From NCBI RefSeq assembly GCF_002994445.1, contig NZ_MRZJ01000002.1, positions 62,001 through 126,000 on the forward strand: DNA of 64,000 bases, read 5' to 3'. The stretch is from Staphylococcus simulans (GTDB taxonomy: Bacteria > Bacillota > Bacilli > Staphylococcales > Staphylococcaceae). Below, one piece after another: positions 39,146-46,552 of the stretch. Position 1 is the first letter of the stretch. Every line of letters begins with the position of its first letter. The notes under the pieces were generated by a model. The model was not told where the DNA came from, searched no databases, and saw nothing but the letters and a program-made list of their open reading frames with translations. Both the position numbers and the translations under genes were made by a program.

Positions 39146-40264
39146 ATGCAACATTATCGTGTGGCAATTATAGGAGCGGGAGCAGCAGGGATTGGAATGG
39201 CCATTGCGTTCCAACAAATCGGCTTAGATGATAATGATATGACAATCATTGATAAAGGCAAGGTTGGACAATCCTTCTTAAATTGGCCGAAATCTACAAG
39301 AACGATTACACCTTCATTTACGACGAATGGATTCGGAATGCCGGATATCAATGCGGTCTCTACTGAAACATCTCCAGCTTATACCTTTAATGAAGAACAT
39401 GTTTCAGGCGCAACATATGCGGATTATTTACAAACAGTCGCACAGCACTACGAATTGCCTGTACAAGAAGATACAGCAGTAGAGAAAATCGACTTTGTGG
39501 ATGGACATTATGAAATCAATACAGACCAAGGATTGATTACGAGCGAGTATGTCTTTATCGCAACAGGGGACTTCTCATTTGCGCGCAAGCCTTTCAAATA
39601 TGGTCAGCACTACAGCGACGTAGAAGACTTTACTCAAATGCCGGGTGACGAATATGTCATTATCGGCGGTAATGAAAGTGCGTTTGATGCTGCAATTTGT
39701 ATGGCAGAACAAGGTAAACAAGTTAAAATCTACACGCACTCAACAGGCTTAGATGATAAACATGCAGATCCAAGTATCCGATTATCTCCTTATACGCAGC
39801 AGCGTCTGCGCAAAGTCGTTGAAAACGGCGCAGAAATCGAATTGAATGTTGGCTACACAGCATCTAAAGTCACTTATTCTGATATGGACAAAAAGTATGT
39901 CGTGCATTTCAACAATGGCAAACAAGCCACATCTAAAAACGAACCGATTCTTGCGACTGGATTTGATGCGACAACGAATCCTCTAGTCCAACAGCTCTTC
40001 AGTACACATGATGGTGAAATCGAACTTACAGAAGATGATGAATCTACACGTTACCCGAATGTGTTCATGATTGGACCGACAGTACGTCATGCGGATGCAA
40101 TTTTATGCTATATCTATAAATTCCGTGCACGCTTTGCAGTATTAGCCGCAACAGTTTTAGAACGCGAAGCATTAGAAATCAATGAAGAAGCGGTAGAAGT
40201 GTACAAGGATAACAAAATGTACCTTGATGATTACAGCTGTTGCGAAGTGGACTGCTCATGCTAG
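39146..40264 (+). CDS. FAD-dependent oxidoreductase with cysteine-rich tail
   Basis: A 372-residue NAD(P)/FAD oxidoreductase of the CzcO/flavin monooxygenase-like group. The FAD-binding GAGAAG is at residues 10-15, a second dinucleotide site begins YVIIGGNESAFDAA, and ATGFDATTNP is near the end. The tail DDYSCCEVDCSC has four cysteines at 365, 366, 370 and 372, which could bind a metal. It is the first gene of an operon behind a Zur-like box, and its last seven bases overlap the FeoB-like gene. The substrate is unknown; delivery or reduction of metal or thiols is a guess. Confidence 0.8.
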   Translation: MQHYRVAIIGAGAAGIGMAIAFQQIGLDDNDMTIIDKGKVGQSFLNWPKSTRTITPSFTTNGFGMPDINAVSTETSPAYTFNEEHVSGATYADYLQTVAQHYELPVQEDTAVEKIDFVDGHYEINTDQGLITSEYVFIATGDFSFARKPFKYGQHYSDVEDFTQMPGDEYVIIGGNESAFDAAICMAEQGKQVKIYTHSTGLDDKHADPSIRLSPYTQQRLRKVVENGAEIELNVGYTASKVTYSDMDKKYVVHFNNGKQATSKNEPILATGFDATTNPLVQQLFSTHDGEIELTEDDESTRYPNVFMIGPTVRHADAILCYIYKFRARFAVLAATVLEREALEINEEAVEVYKDNKMYLDDYSCCEVDCSC

Positions 40265-41589
40265 AAGTTAAATTCAATTTAGCAACAGGTCAGTATACTT
40301 CGATTCATGACACACAGCATGCATTGAAATTAACAGGTTTCAACAAATTAACAACTGCGCAGCAATTTTTGCTGCGCCAGTTTATTCTAAAGCAGCAAGT
40401 CAACGCTTCACCGTATCACGCTGTGACATCTGATTCAAAAACGACACAATCAGATATAAGAAAATTAAAAGCTTACGTAGAAGAAAGCCGTCAGCACCAG
40501 CCTAAGTTTCACGATACACTTTTAGGCTGGCTGATTATTTTCTTAATGTTTGCGCTGCCGATCTTTTTGGCCTATCACTTCTCAGATTGGCTTCAAAGCA
40601 ATTATGTATCATTTTGGATTGAAATGATGATGCATCGTGCCCATACTTCTATTCATTGGATTGACCAAGTCCTTTATGGAGATTACGGTGTATTATCGCT
40701 TGGTATTTATTCGCTCGTTTGGGCCTTGCCGGTTGTAGTGATGATAGGGATTTCAACGGCAGTCATTGATCAAACACAGCTCAAACAATTTGTTGTATGG
40801 TCGATTGAACCGACGATGCGCAAGGTAGGCTTAGACGGTCAAGATATTATTCCGGTACTTGAAGGCTTCGGTTGTAACGCGGCTGCGATTACACAAGCCA
40901 ACAGTCAATGCAGTGCATGTACAAAAGAAAATTGTATGAGTATTATTAGTTTCGGCTCATCATGCAGTTATCAAATCGGTGCAACGTTATCGATTTTCAG
41001 TGCAGCACAACATTCATGGTTGTTTGTACCGTATCTGCTGTTAGTATTTATCGGAGGCATTATCCATAATAAATTATGGTATCGCAACAAGACTCAATTT
41101 CATGTTACGCCTCCAATTTACCGCAATAAACTGCAATGGCCGAAACTAAAACCCTTGTTACAACAAATCTGGGGTACGATTGAAATGTTCTTACTCCAAG
41201 CTTTACCTATCTTTATCGGTATTTGTATTGTTGTCAGCTTGTTATCACTGACACCGATTCTGAAAATCATTGCTTTGGTCTTTACACCATTGCTTTATCT
41301 GCTTCATATTCCAGATAGTATGGCACCAGGTATTTTATTCTCAATGATTCGTAAAGACGGCATGCTGCTGTTTAATTTCGGCAATGGGGCTGTCTTGCAG
41401 TCATTAACACCTGCAAGTTTGCTTGTATTAGTCTTCTTCAGTTCAACATTCTCATCATGTATGGTCACAGTATCTATGATGGCAAAACATTTAGGACTGA
41501 AAAAGAGCGGTGCCCTTATCGGCAGACAAATGGCCACATCAATCGGTTTGACTTTAGTAATTGCGTTGCTCGCAGGTGTCTTAATATAA
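40258..41589 (+). CDS. FeoB-like nucleoside-recognition (Gate) membrane protein without G domain
   Basis: A 443-residue membrane protein with about eight helices. The motif EGFGCNAAAI (Cys206) corresponds to the FeoB pore motif GFGCxxPAI, and SGTIEMFLLQALPIFIGI-like and FSSTFSSCMVTV segments fit the second Gate repeat. Unlike FeoB there is no GTPase domain; residues 1-85 are a soluble leader. A cysteine cluster C218-x2-C221-x4-C226 follows the pore motif. ATG at 40258 overlaps the flavoprotein stop. With a COG0523 GTPase next, metal (probably zinc) transport is proposed. Not a family I can name more exactly. Confidence 0.75.
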   Translation: MLEVKFNLATGQYTSIHDTQHALKLTGFNKLTTAQQFLLRQFILKQQVNASPYHAVTSDSKTTQSDIRKLKAYVEESRQHQPKFHDTLLGWLIIFLMFALPIFLAYHFSDWLQSNYVSFWIEMMMHRAHTSIHWIDQVLYGDYGVLSLGIYSLVWALPVVVMIGISTAVIDQTQLKQFVVWSIEPTMRKVGLDGQDIIPVLEGFGCNAAAITQANSQCSACTKENCMSIISFGSSCSYQIGATLSIFSAAQHSWLFVPYLLLVFIGGIIHNKLWYRNKTQFHVTPPIYRNKLQWPKLKPLLQQIWGTIEMFLLQALPIFIGICIVVSLLSLTPILKIIALVFTPLLYLLHIPDSMAPGILFSMIRKDGMLLFNFGNGAVLQSLTPASLLVLVFFSSTFSSCMVTVSMMAKHLGLKKSGALIGRQMATSIGLTLVIALLAGVLI

Positions 41590-41628
41590 AACTAGTACTA
41601 TAATCTTTGATAAGAAAGAGGCGTAGTG

Positions 41629-42537
41629 ATGGATATTATTATTATTGGAGGCTTTTTAGGCGGCGGTAAAACAACGACGTTGAATCACTTGATCAAAAAG
41701 GCTTTAAATCAATCTATGCAGCCGGCAGTCATCATGAATGATTTTGGGCAAGCAAGTGTCGACAGCTATTTAGTTGATCGATCTGTGCCGATGGATGAGA
41801 TGATAGATGGATGTATCTGCTGTGCGATGAAGGCAGACGTTTCTAAACAGCTGCATCAGCTTTATTTGCAATATCAGCCAGATGTTGTGTTCGTAGAATG
41901 CAGCGGTGTTGCAGAAACACAATCTGTGATTGACGCATGTTTAACACCTGTATTGGCACCGATTTCTAACATAGCAAGTGTTATCGGTGTGGTGGATGCA
42001 TCGCTGTATCATCGCATTAACAACTATCCAGGAGACATGCAGAAACTGTATTATGATCAATTGACGTATTGTTCGCATTTATGGGTGAATAAAATCGACT
42101 TATGCGAACCGGATCAAATTGCAGAGATATTGTCTGATTTGAATATCTTGAATGACAGTGCTGAAATTTCAGTAGGTACTTATGGACAATTAGATTCTCA
42201 AACATTATTTTCACATCAAGCCGCTTCTATTGTACCGACACAAAAGGATGCGGATGCTTGTAAACATACACCGCATCATCAAGGTATCGGCCATCGTTAT
42301 TTTGAATGTGTTCATACGGTGGAATTAGAAGATTTAGTAAGATGGTTTGAAACGTTGCCGCAATCGACGTATCGTGTAAAAGGATTTGTACAGTTGGCTG
42401 AACATCCTGATGTGCACTTAGTTCAATATGCGGCAGGACAATTAGAAATAGAACCGATACAGTTAGAAAATCTGGTAGACCGTTATTTAGTGGTCATCGG
42501 CAGTGATTTAAATCAAATAGAAACACCCAGCTTTTAA
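41629..42537 (+). CDS. COG0523 (CobW/ZagA-like) metallochaperone GTPase
   Basis: A 302-residue G3E GTPase. Walker A is GGFLGGGKTT (residues 7-16), the metal-binding CxCC is GCICC (62-65), Walker B lies in VVFVECSGVAE and the base motif in VNKIDL. The C-terminal CobW domain has a His-containing stretch (CKHTPHHQGIGHRYFE). Relatives such as ZagA and ZigA are made under zinc starvation by Zur control and hand zinc to client proteins. GAGG precedes the ATG at 41629. It is the last gene of the operon and a terminator follows. Confidence 0.87.
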   Translation: MDIIIIGGFLGGGKTTTLNHLIKKALNQSMQPAVIMNDFGQASVDSYLVDRSVPMDEMIDGCICCAMKADVSKQLHQLYLQYQPDVVFVECSGVAETQSVIDACLTPVLAPISNIASVIGVVDASLYHRINNYPGDMQKLYYDQLTYCSHLWVNKIDLCEPDQIAEILSDLNILNDSAEISVGTYGQLDSQTLFSHQAASIVPTQKDADACKHTPHHQGIGHRYFECVHTVELEDLVRWFETLPQSTYRVKGFVQLAEHPDVHLVQYAAGQLEIEPIQLENLVDRYLVVIGSDLNQIETPSF

Positions 42538-42544
42538 CGCTGTG

Positions 42545-42574
42545 CACGCTATCTAATCCGATAGCGTGTTTTTT
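42545..42574 (+). terminator. Terminator of the Zur-box operon
   Basis: CACGCTATC pairs with GATAGCGTG, followed by six T residues. Confidence 0.9.
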
Positions 42575-42647
42575 CATACTTTTGTCACGTATAAATAGAA
42601 ATGAAACGGGTATTTTAAAAATGGACCAAAGAAATGAACCTAAACAC

Positions 42648-42675
42648 TTGATATATAAAATATATGTGGTATACT
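42648..42675 (+). promoter_or_regulatory. Promoter of the yceI gene
   Basis: TTGATA, 16 bases, TATACT. The ATG at 42708 is 33 bases downstream with GGAGG between. Confidence 0.78.
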
Positions 42676-42707
42676 AAGTATACAAATAAAAATTGGAGGT
42701 TTGTTTT

Positions 42708-43193
42708 ATGACTAAATTTACTTTTGATGCAGCACATTCTTCTATCGGATTCCAAGTGAAACACTTAATGGTTTCTAAAGTGAAAGGCGGATTCGATTCA
42801 TTCAACGTTGAATTATCAGGTGACTTAAATGACTTCAGTTCACTTAAAGGTGAAGCTGTAATTGATGTAAAATCAATCAATACTAACCAAGAAGACAGAG
42901 ATAACCACTTACGTACAAACGATTTCTTCAGTGCAGATGAACATCCGGAAATCAAATTCGTAATCAAAGAAGCTTCTGAAAGCAAAGTAACTGGTGATTT
43001 AACAATCAAAGGTGAAACACACGAAGAAACTTTCGATGTTGAATACGACGGCGTAAGCAAAAACCCATTAAACGATACAAACGTAGCTGGTTTCACAGTA
43101 TCAGGCAAAATTGACCGTGAAAAATACGGCATGAGCTTTAACCAAAAATTAGAAACAGGCGGCGTATTAATCGGTAAAGATGTTAAATTCTAA
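42708..43193 (+). CDS. YceI-family lipocalin-like protein
   Basis: A 161-residue YceI domain that forms a beta-barrel for binding isoprenoid-type lipids in relatives. The family pattern is clear: FDAAHSSIGFQVKHLMVSKVKGGF (in outline), RDNHLRTNDFFSADEHPEI, and KIDREKYGMSFNQKLETGGVLIG. There is no signal peptide, so it is cytoplasmic. GGAGG is eight bases before the ATG at 42708. Codons are typical of a well-expressed gene. Confidence 0.92.
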   Translation: MTKFTFDAAHSSIGFQVKHLMVSKVKGGFDSFNVELSGDLNDFSSLKGEAVIDVKSINTNQEDRDNHLRTNDFFSADEHPEIKFVIKEASESKVTGDLTIKGETHEETFDVEYDGVSKNPLNDTNVAGFTVSGKIDREKYGMSFNQKLETGGVLIGKDVKF

Positions 43194-43237
43194 GCAGACG
43201 TAGAATTTATCGTTGAAGACTAATTAATTATAGATAC

Positions 43238-43273
43238 ACTGGAATGCAGCAAGGGCTGTATTCCAGTTTTTTA
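43238..43273 (+). terminator. Terminator after yceI
   Basis: ACTGGAAT pairs with ATTCCAGT, with an inner CAGC/GCTG helix, followed by six T residues. Confidence 0.9.
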
Positions 43274-43368
43274 ATGTTTTACTTTTATTTTGGGAATGAT
43301 TGGCAAATCGACTGGGAATAGATACATAATAGAAGTATCCACTTTAACAGACAAAGGAGTCATAAATC

Positions 43369-43838
43369 ATGACAGTAACGAGACAGGTAATCAAATCATC
43401 GGTACACGTACATTTGAAGCAAGTATTCAAAATGTATTCAATGCCTATACGATGAAAGAAAAATTTGAACAATGGTTCTTTCCTAAAGGCGGATCATTAA
43501 AAGTATATGAATTTAATCCGAAACCAGGCGGAAAGAATTTCTTTAAAATTCAAATGCCTGACGCAGAAAGCTACACCGTTCAGCAATATGATGAAATTGA
43601 AGCACCGCATAAAATCATCTATCATGACTATTTTGCGGATGAAAAAGGCAATATCAACACTGATATGAATGGAATGCGCGTGGAACTGTATCTTACATCT
43701 AAAGGCAGTTCGACGACAGAAGTGAAGTCTGTTTCTGTAATGCCTTCAGAAGAAGCGGCCAAACAATTAATGGAAATGGGTGTTGAACAAGGCATGGAAA
43801 GTACGCTGGATCAGTTAGAGGAATTGCTGAAAAGGTAG
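43369..43838 (+). pseudogene. SRPBCC/AHSA1-domain protein gene with a one-base deletion near the start
   Basis: The ribosome-binding site AAAGGAG lies nine bases before ATG 43369, which reads MTVTRQ and then leaves the conserved frame, stopping near 43455. From about 43380 the other frame encodes an AHSA1-type domain: IIGTRTFEASIQNVFNAYTMKEKFEQWF and onward to 43838. Adding one G at ACG/AGA (43380) would give MTVTETGNQIIGTRTF, a normal 156-residue protein. So the gene is broken, or there is a sequence error. The open frame also extends upstream to 43290, but that crosses the ribosome-binding site and the likely promoter. Confidence 0.7.
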
Positions 43839-43927
43839 TGGGGGATTCCCTGATTTACGGCTTTTGACATATTTATCAGGGCTTAAAAGTGCTACACTGA
43901 CTATGTAATCTAAAAGAGGTGAAAAGC

Positions 43928-44116
43928 ATGAACGAACGTTATGTCAAAGTCGTAATTCTTTACGTATTAAGTACATTGATTCCATCTGCAGTCTTTCCAT
44001 CAAAATGTATCTCTAATAGTGCATTGAGATGGTTCTTGCGTACCGTAGCAGGTTGCGGTATCTTCTCAGCTGGATTGAAATGGATGGTTAAACGTAAAGC
44101 ACAAAAAAATGCTTAA
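43928..44116 (+). CDS. 62-residue hypothetical membrane protein
   Basis: A short protein with two hydrophobic segments (VKVVILYVLSTLIPSAVF and TVAGCGIFSAGLKW in outline) and a basic C-terminus (KRKAQKNA). GAGGTG is seven bases before the ATG at 43928; an in-frame GTG at 43919 is part of that site. I do not recognise the family. It has a strong terminator and is probably a real gene. Confidence 0.6.
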   Translation: MNERYVKVVILYVLSTLIPSAVFPSKCISNSALRWFLRTVAGCGIFSAGLKWMVKRKAQKNA

Positions 44117-44133
44117 TAGGTCAATGAATACTG

Positions 44134-44169
44134 CCGGGACAGTGCACATGCTGTTCCGGTGCTTTTTTT
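44134..44169 (+). terminator. Terminator after the 62-residue gene
   Basis: CCGGGACAG pairs with CTGTTCCGG, followed by TGC and seven T residues. Confidence 0.88.
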
Positions 44170-44289
44170 GTTTAATGTTTTGTACGCTCTTTAATTCTAA
44201 CTAAATTTATCATTAAGATAACTTTAATTCGATTAACATATATCAACACATTATTAATAAATTGTATAGGGAAAAATTCAAAATAAGGG

Positions 44290-44318
44290 TAGGCATAGAC
44301 TTATTTTAATAATATACT
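44290..44318 (+). promoter_or_regulatory. Promoter of nirC
   Basis: TAGGCA, 17 bases, TATACT. The predicted start near 44325 leaves ATG 44331 almost leaderless, which supports translation from ATG 44358. Confidence 0.6.
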
Positions 44319-44357
44319 AGATGTATCTCAATGAGTGAATTGGAGGAAAGTAAGTCT

Positions 44358-45188
44358 ATGGGCATGAAAAATCTTAAAACACTAGAAGATACATACGCTT
44401 CACGCCAAACGATGGACGCAGTAGTCGGCTCGTCTCAAATGAAAGCCGTCATGTTAGAGAAAACGCCAGTGCGTTATTTCTTTAAATCTATGATGTCAGG
44501 TTTCTTATTATCTATTGTGGCAGTCTTTATGCTTGCGATGAAAACACAACATACAGGTTTGAATGAAGGGACAATCAACTTTATCGGTGCGGTTTCATTC
44601 AGTTTAGCCTTAGTGTTAATCGTACTTACACAATCAGAACTATTAACAAGTAATTTTATGTACATGACAGCGGGTGCTTATTATAAATCAGTGCCTATCG
44701 GTAAAATCATTTGGTTATTTATCTTTTGTTTTATCGGTAATATTGCAGGCGGATTTGTATTGTTCGGTCTAATGAAATTTACGCATGTAATGACACCGGA
44801 AATGATTAAAGCTTTGACAGGTATTGTTGAAAAGAAAACAACATTAGGGACTTGGGAAGGTATTTTAGTAAAAGGGCTCTTCGCAAACTTCTTTATCAAC
44901 ATCGGTATTTATGTTTCAATGCAATTCAAAGACGGTTTATCTAAAACATTCTTTGTGGCATGCGGTGTTGTAGTCTTCGTGTTTATGGGATATGAGCACG
45001 TTGTATACAATGCGAACTTATTCTCTGGTATGATGTTTTACAATATCGGCGCATTAGCTTGGTTAGATGTATTGAAAAATATTGTCTTTGCCTTTATCGG
45101 AAACTATATCGGTGGCGGTATTTTCATAGGTTTGCTTTTTGCGTTCTTTAACGGTAAACGTAATCGTTATATTGAAGAACAAAAATAA
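44358..45188 (+). CDS. nirC: Formate/nitrite transporter family protein NirC
   Basis: A 276-residue FNT channel with six membrane segments. Typical stretches include QSELLTSNFMYMTAGAYY and GYEHVVYNANLFSGMMFY. In staphylococci it lies directly upstream of the nitrite reductase genes and is expected to move nitrite. The start ATG at 44358 has GGAGG eleven bases before it; ATG 44331 has no ribosome-binding site. It has its own promoter and ends before the NreC-type inverted repeat. Confidence 0.87.
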   Translation: MGMKNLKTLEDTYASRQTMDAVVGSSQMKAVMLEKTPVRYFFKSMMSGFLLSIVAVFMLAMKTQHTGLNEGTINFIGAVSFSLALVLIVLTQSELLTSNFMYMTAGAYYKSVPIGKIIWLFIFCFIGNIAGGFVLFGLMKFTHVMTPEMIKALTGIVEKKTTLGTWEGILVKGLFANFFINIGIYVSMQFKDGLSKTFFVACGVVVFVFMGYEHVVYNANLFSGMMFYNIGALAWLDVLKNIVFAFIGNYIGGGIFIGLLFAFFNGKRNRYIEEQK

Positions 45189-45258
45189 ACGGATTTCAGT
45201 TTTTTACCGAGAAATTATTATTTTGAACAATCAAAACACATAAATAGTTGCATTATGT

Positions 45259-45297
45259 TAGGGAATCCCCTCAAGATTAAACTAAGGGGATTCCCTA
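45259..45297. promoter_or_regulatory. Paired NreC-type boxes in a 13-bp inverted repeat before nirR
   Basis: TAGGGAATCCCCT (45259-45271) and AGGGGATTCCCTA (45285-45297) are perfect inverted copies. Each arm is itself a TAGGG/CCCT palindrome of the kind described as the NreC site in S. carnosus. The arms can also fold into a hairpin followed by ATTTTTATT, so it may act as the nirC terminator too. Confidence 0.72.
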
Positions 45298-45311
45298 TTT
45301 TTATTATAATT

Positions 45312-45329
45312 TTGTGAATGCATTCACAT
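45312..45329. promoter_or_regulatory. Rex box overlapping the nirR promoter
   Basis: TTGTGAATGCATTCACAT matches the Rex consensus TTGTGAA-N4-TTCACAA at all but the last base, with a perfect 16-bp palindrome core. It covers the -35 box, so binding would block transcription when NADH is low. Confidence 0.75.
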
Positions 45330-45352
45330 TAATGTAAAAATTAAGGTACAAT
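45324..45352 (+). promoter_or_regulatory. Promoter of the nirR operon
   Basis: TCACAT, 17 bases, TACAAT. The -35 is poor, as expected of an activator-dependent promoter. Confidence 0.55.
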
Positions 45353-45374
45353 GCATATAAAGGGGGGAATGCAT

Positions 45375-46091
45375 ATGACACAAACAATTGTCGTTATGCA
45401 TGGAATGAGACGCGGTAAACAAAACCAATTATTGATGGAGGAGTTAGATAGAGTCGCAAGTCAAATTGACGGTACGTTTGATGTGGCATTTATCGAAAGC
45501 GATGAGCTTTCATTGCCTCAAATTATCCGCAAACATTTGTGGGAAGGCGAAACATCATTTGTGATTGTTCCATTATTGCTGTTTTCGGGTAGACATTATT
45601 TACAAGACTTGCCGAAAGTGATGCATGAAATGCAGTTGATGTTTCCAAGTATTACGTATGAAATTCGTCAGCCCCTTTGCGATCATCCGAGTCTGACAAA
45701 ATGGGTCAATCAGCGTATTGAAGCATGGCCAGATGCCCATACACCAGGCTCCGCTATTATACTTATTGGTCACGGCAGTCCGATTGTGACTGAACCAGAC
45801 GATGAAATCGATACGTTAGCAGCACAAATTACGACAGAACTGCCGGTTTACACTATGATGTTTTACGGTAATAAACAATATGAAGATTTATTACCGCAAA
45901 TGAAAGACAATTACGATCAGCTCTATGTGATACCTGTTTTCTTCTATAACGGCTTCTTAGTAAACAAAATTAAGAAGAAAATCAATGCTATTAAAGGGGA
46001 GTCTGATATCACAATTGCCGATGCGTTGAATTTTGAACCTGAGTTAGACGAGATGTTAATTGATAGATTGAATCAGAAAGAGGCGGTTTAA
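45375..46091 (+). CDS. nirR: Sirohydrochlorin ferrochelatase-like protein NirR (CbiX/SirB family)
   Basis: A 238-residue CbiX/SirB-type chelatase with two related halves: VVMHGMRRGKQNQLLMEELDRV in the first and ILIGHGSPIVTEPDDEIDTLA in the second. It would insert iron into sirohydrochlorin to make the siroheme needed by NirB. AAAGGGGGG is seven bases before the ATG at 45375; the in-frame ATG at 45351 lies in the -10 region. It is the first gene of nirR-sirC-nirB-nirD-sumT. The name nirR follows staphylococcal usage. Confidence 0.85.
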   Translation: MTQTIVVMHGMRRGKQNQLLMEELDRVASQIDGTFDVAFIESDELSLPQIIRKHLWEGETSFVIVPLLLFSGRHYLQDLPKVMHEMQLMFPSITYEIRQPLCDHPSLTKWVNQRIEAWPDAHTPGSAIILIGHGSPIVTEPDDEIDTLAAQITTELPVYTMMFYGNKQYEDLLPQMKDNYDQLYVIPVFFYNGFLVNKIKKKINAIKGESDITIADALNFEPELDEMLIDRLNQKEAV

Positions 46092-46550
46092 ATGTATTAT
46101 CCTATACAACTAGACTTATCTAAAAAGCATGCAGTACTTGTAGGCGGCGGCAGAATAGGATATCGCAAGTTTAAACAACTTGCTAAAGCGAATTGCGGAG
46201 ATGTAACAGTCATTTCTAAATCTTTTTTGCCAGAATTTTTTGAAGAGTCTTACCCTAATATGAAACTCATTACTAAAGACTACGATAAAGAAGACATTGC
46301 CGATGCGGATGTTGTCATTATTGCGACAGATTCACCGGAAATCAATGATCAAATCAAAAAAGACACGACACCTAATCAACTCGTGAATCATACCGGGGAT
46401 AAAGAACGCTCTGACTTTTTCAACATGAAAGAATTTGATTTTGAAGACTTGTCTATCAGTGTCCGCTCTAATGGCGGAGATTATAAAAAGGCGAAGAAAG
46501 TAGCTCAAGCCATTCAGGAATTTTTAGATAAAGAATACGGGAGGGAATAG
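46092..46550 (+). CDS. sirC: Precorrin-2 dehydrogenase (siroheme synthase N-terminal domain)
   Basis: A 152-residue NAD-dependent dehydrogenase that oxidises precorrin-2 to sirohydrochlorin. The NAD motif is HAVLVGGGRIGYRKF, and the end resembles the CysG N-terminal domain. Its stop codon context places it directly after nirR with no gap (TAA then ATG), so it is translated in the same operon between the two other siroheme genes. Confidence 0.9.
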   Translation: MYYPIQLDLSKKHAVLVGGGRIGYRKFKQLAKANCGDVTVISKSFLPEFFEESYPNMKLITKDYDKEDIADADVVIIATDSPEINDQIKKDTTPNQLVNHTGDKERSDFFNMKEFDFEDLSISVRSNGGDYKKAKKVAQAIQEFLDKEYGRE

Positions 46551-46552
46551 GG

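Noticed and set aside
43290..43368. 26-codon upstream extension of the AHSA1-type frame
   Set aside because: It crosses the likely promoter and the ribosome-binding site of ATG 43369 and is not similar to the family.
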